From assembly GCA_002365865.1 (NCBI GenBank), contig DFAQ01000003.1, positions 1-22,643 on the forward strand: a stretch of 22,643 bases of DNA, written 5' to 3'. Origin of the DNA: Pelotomaculum sp. UBA3102 (GTDB lineage: Bacteria > Bacillota > Desulfotomaculia > Desulfotomaculales > Pelotomaculaceae). The notes below the pieces were generated by a model. It made no database searches. It was not told where the DNA came from and saw nothing but the letters and a program-made list of their open reading frames with translations. The position numbers and the translations under genes were made by a program. Of this stretch, positions 21,842-22,643 are shown piece by piece. How positions within the stretch are numbered: the stretch's first letter is position 1; each line of letters starts with the position of its first letter.

Positions 21842-22559
21842 GAGTCTTCAGCCCCATATTGAAAGTATCTTGCAGGACCCGGTGCTTTCCCGTTCCAATG
21901 TATCGATTACTTGTAAAACACTTACCCCCGAAGAAGCCATCGGCTCTCCGGGAAGAAATGATTTTCCCCTTCAAAAAGGTAAAGAGAAGCTGATGCAGGC
22001 GGTAGTTGACGGGTTTATCGGACAAGCATTTACAGATATGCCGGGAAATTACCAGGGCACTTTGAGAGACGCTTTAACTCTGCCACCGGTTAACAACTAT
22101 AACCGTGCAGTCATTATTGCTACAATCAACGCTCTCTACCGTAAACTCGAAAAGGCCACAAATACGGTTCATTGTAAGGACGCAGGGCCTGGAGAATGCA
22201 GTCAAAAGCTCATTGAGACTATCTCTTCGGAGTACGGAAAACCGCGGATTGCGGTGTTCGGGCTTCAACCGGCCATGGTTGAGGAATTAGCCCGTCATTT
22301 TGAGATAAGGGTTTTTGACCTCGACCCCGATAATATCGGTCAGGCTAAATACGGTATTACCATAGAAAGCGGGGAATGTGACCCGGCTGCAGTAGAGGAT
22401 TGGTCTGACTTGATCCTGGTTACGGGTAGTACGGTGGTAAACGGGACCATTGATCCTTTCCTTAAGCTAAAGAAGAAACCGGTTCTTTTTTACGGGACGA
22501 CGGTTGCTGCTTCGGCCCGGATTCTCGGTTTAAAAAAGTTTTGCCCCGTATCATCGTGA
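21819..22559 (+). CDS. DUF4213/DUF364 (putative heavy-metal chelation) protein
   Basis: A 246-residue protein with an N-terminal DUF4213-like part (about 1-115, ending LPPVNNYNRAVIIATINALY) and a C-terminal Rossmann-like DUF364 domain (IAVFGLQPAMVEELARHFEI; VFDLDPDNIGQ; WSDLILVTGSTVVNGTID; VLFYGTTVAASARILG). The family is annotated as putative heavy-metal chelation and is often found with metal transporters or metal-cofactor genes. TTG 21819 is chosen because GGAGGTG lies six bases upstream; the start is inside the modB 3' end, so the genes are coupled. Its place beside modAB suggests a role in molybdenum or tungsten handling, but this is inference. Confidence 0.8.
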   Translation: MEIPVVFKSLQPHIESILQDPVLSRSNVSITCKTLTPEEAIGSPGRNDFPLQKGKEKLMQAVVDGFIGQAFTDMPGNYQGTLRDALTLPPVNNYNRAVIIATINALYRKLEKATNTVHCKDAGPGECSQKLIETISSEYGKPRIAVFGLQPAMVEELARHFEIRVFDLDPDNIGQAKYGITIESGECDPAAVEDWSDLILVTGSTVVNGTIDPFLKLKKKPVLFYGTTVAASARILGLKKFCPVSS

Positions 22560-22577
22560 TAACACAATTATTATTAG

Positions 22578-22609
22578 GGGGACGCTTCGGGGACGCTCGA
22601 ACCGTCCCC
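22578..22609 (+). terminator. GGGGACG hairpin region downstream of the DUF364 gene
   Basis: GGGGACG (22589-22595) pairs with CGTCCCC (22603-22609) around a 7-base loop; a second copy of GGGGACGCT begins at 22578. No T-run follows, so termination is uncertain. It belongs to the GGGGAC-type hairpins seen at 2792 and 6776. Confidence 0.4.
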
Positions 22610-22639
22610 ATGGCTCCGCTAGTCCCCATGGCTCCGCTA
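22604..22639. repeat. Tandem 18-bp repeat at the right edge
   Basis: GTCCCCATGGCTCCGCTA occurs twice without a gap (22604-22621 and 22622-22639), and the array may continue outside the window. Confidence 0.8.
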
Positions 22640-22643
22640 ACCT

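Noticed and set aside
1..22643. tRNA, rRNA and CRISPR arrays
   Set aside because: No cloverleaf-like segments with conserved TTCGANTC-type arms and no regularly spaced repeats were noticed on reading either strand.

Overview
This window looks like a chromosomal segment from an anaerobic, low-to-moderate GC Gram-positive bacterium, most likely a Firmicute of the Desulfotomaculum/Pelotomaculum (Peptococcaceae) kind. That is an inference from several features: strong GGAGG-type ribosome binding sites, an S-layer protein with three SLH domains, a spore-type GH18 hydrolase, [FeFe]-hydrogenase maturases, an EMO-type membrane Fe-S oxidoreductase and an ECF transporter. No structural RNA genes, CRISPR arrays or intact insertion sequences were seen.

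Layout. (1) 1-910: the 3' end of an MCP/CheZ-like chemotaxis gene followed by a CheY-like receiver. (2) 990-1424: a frameshifted remnant of a DDE transposase. (3) 1504-2763: a secreted GH18 protein with a copper-amine-oxidase-N-type stalk domain, closed by a perfect 12-bp-stem terminator. (4) 2837-6180: a hydrogenase-maturation operon (TM1266-type regulator, hydG, an unrecognised small gene, hydE). It has a clear promoter and a leader that carries a 15-codon ORF overlapping a terminator-like hairpin; hydF is absent. (5) 6263-7402: an enoyl-CoA hydratase C-terminal fragment, a DUF4405 membrane protein, an IscU/NifU-type scaffold and a possible small ORF, all on the minus strand. (6) 7602-9582: a DUF134 DNA-binding protein behind a promoter covered by inverted repeats, then DUF5320 and DUF89 proteins. 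(7) 9620-15364: an ECF transporter operon (two ATPases, T component, a membrane-anchored Ig-like protein, a small anchored protein and an S component), followed by a TiaS-like stand-alone domain and a Cys-rich small protein. (8) 15417-18302: an S-layer protein whose Ig-like domain resembles the one in the ECF operon. (9) 18303-22559: an EMO-like oxidoreductase whose 3' end runs directly into a 5'-truncated modA, then modB and a DUF4213/DUF364 protein. The window ends in GGGGACG/tandem-repeat sequence.

How it fits together. The hyd genes build the H-cluster of [FeFe] hydrogenase; the nearby scaffold protein may supply Fe-S clusters. The EMO-like protein would link electron-transfer flavoprotein to the quinone pool. 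The ECF operon is the most unusual block: an energy-coupled importer of unknown substrate, with extracytoplasmic Ig-like parts related to the adjacent S-layer protein. The Mo/W transporter looks impaired, because a deletion appears to have removed the modA signal peptide and no modC follows.
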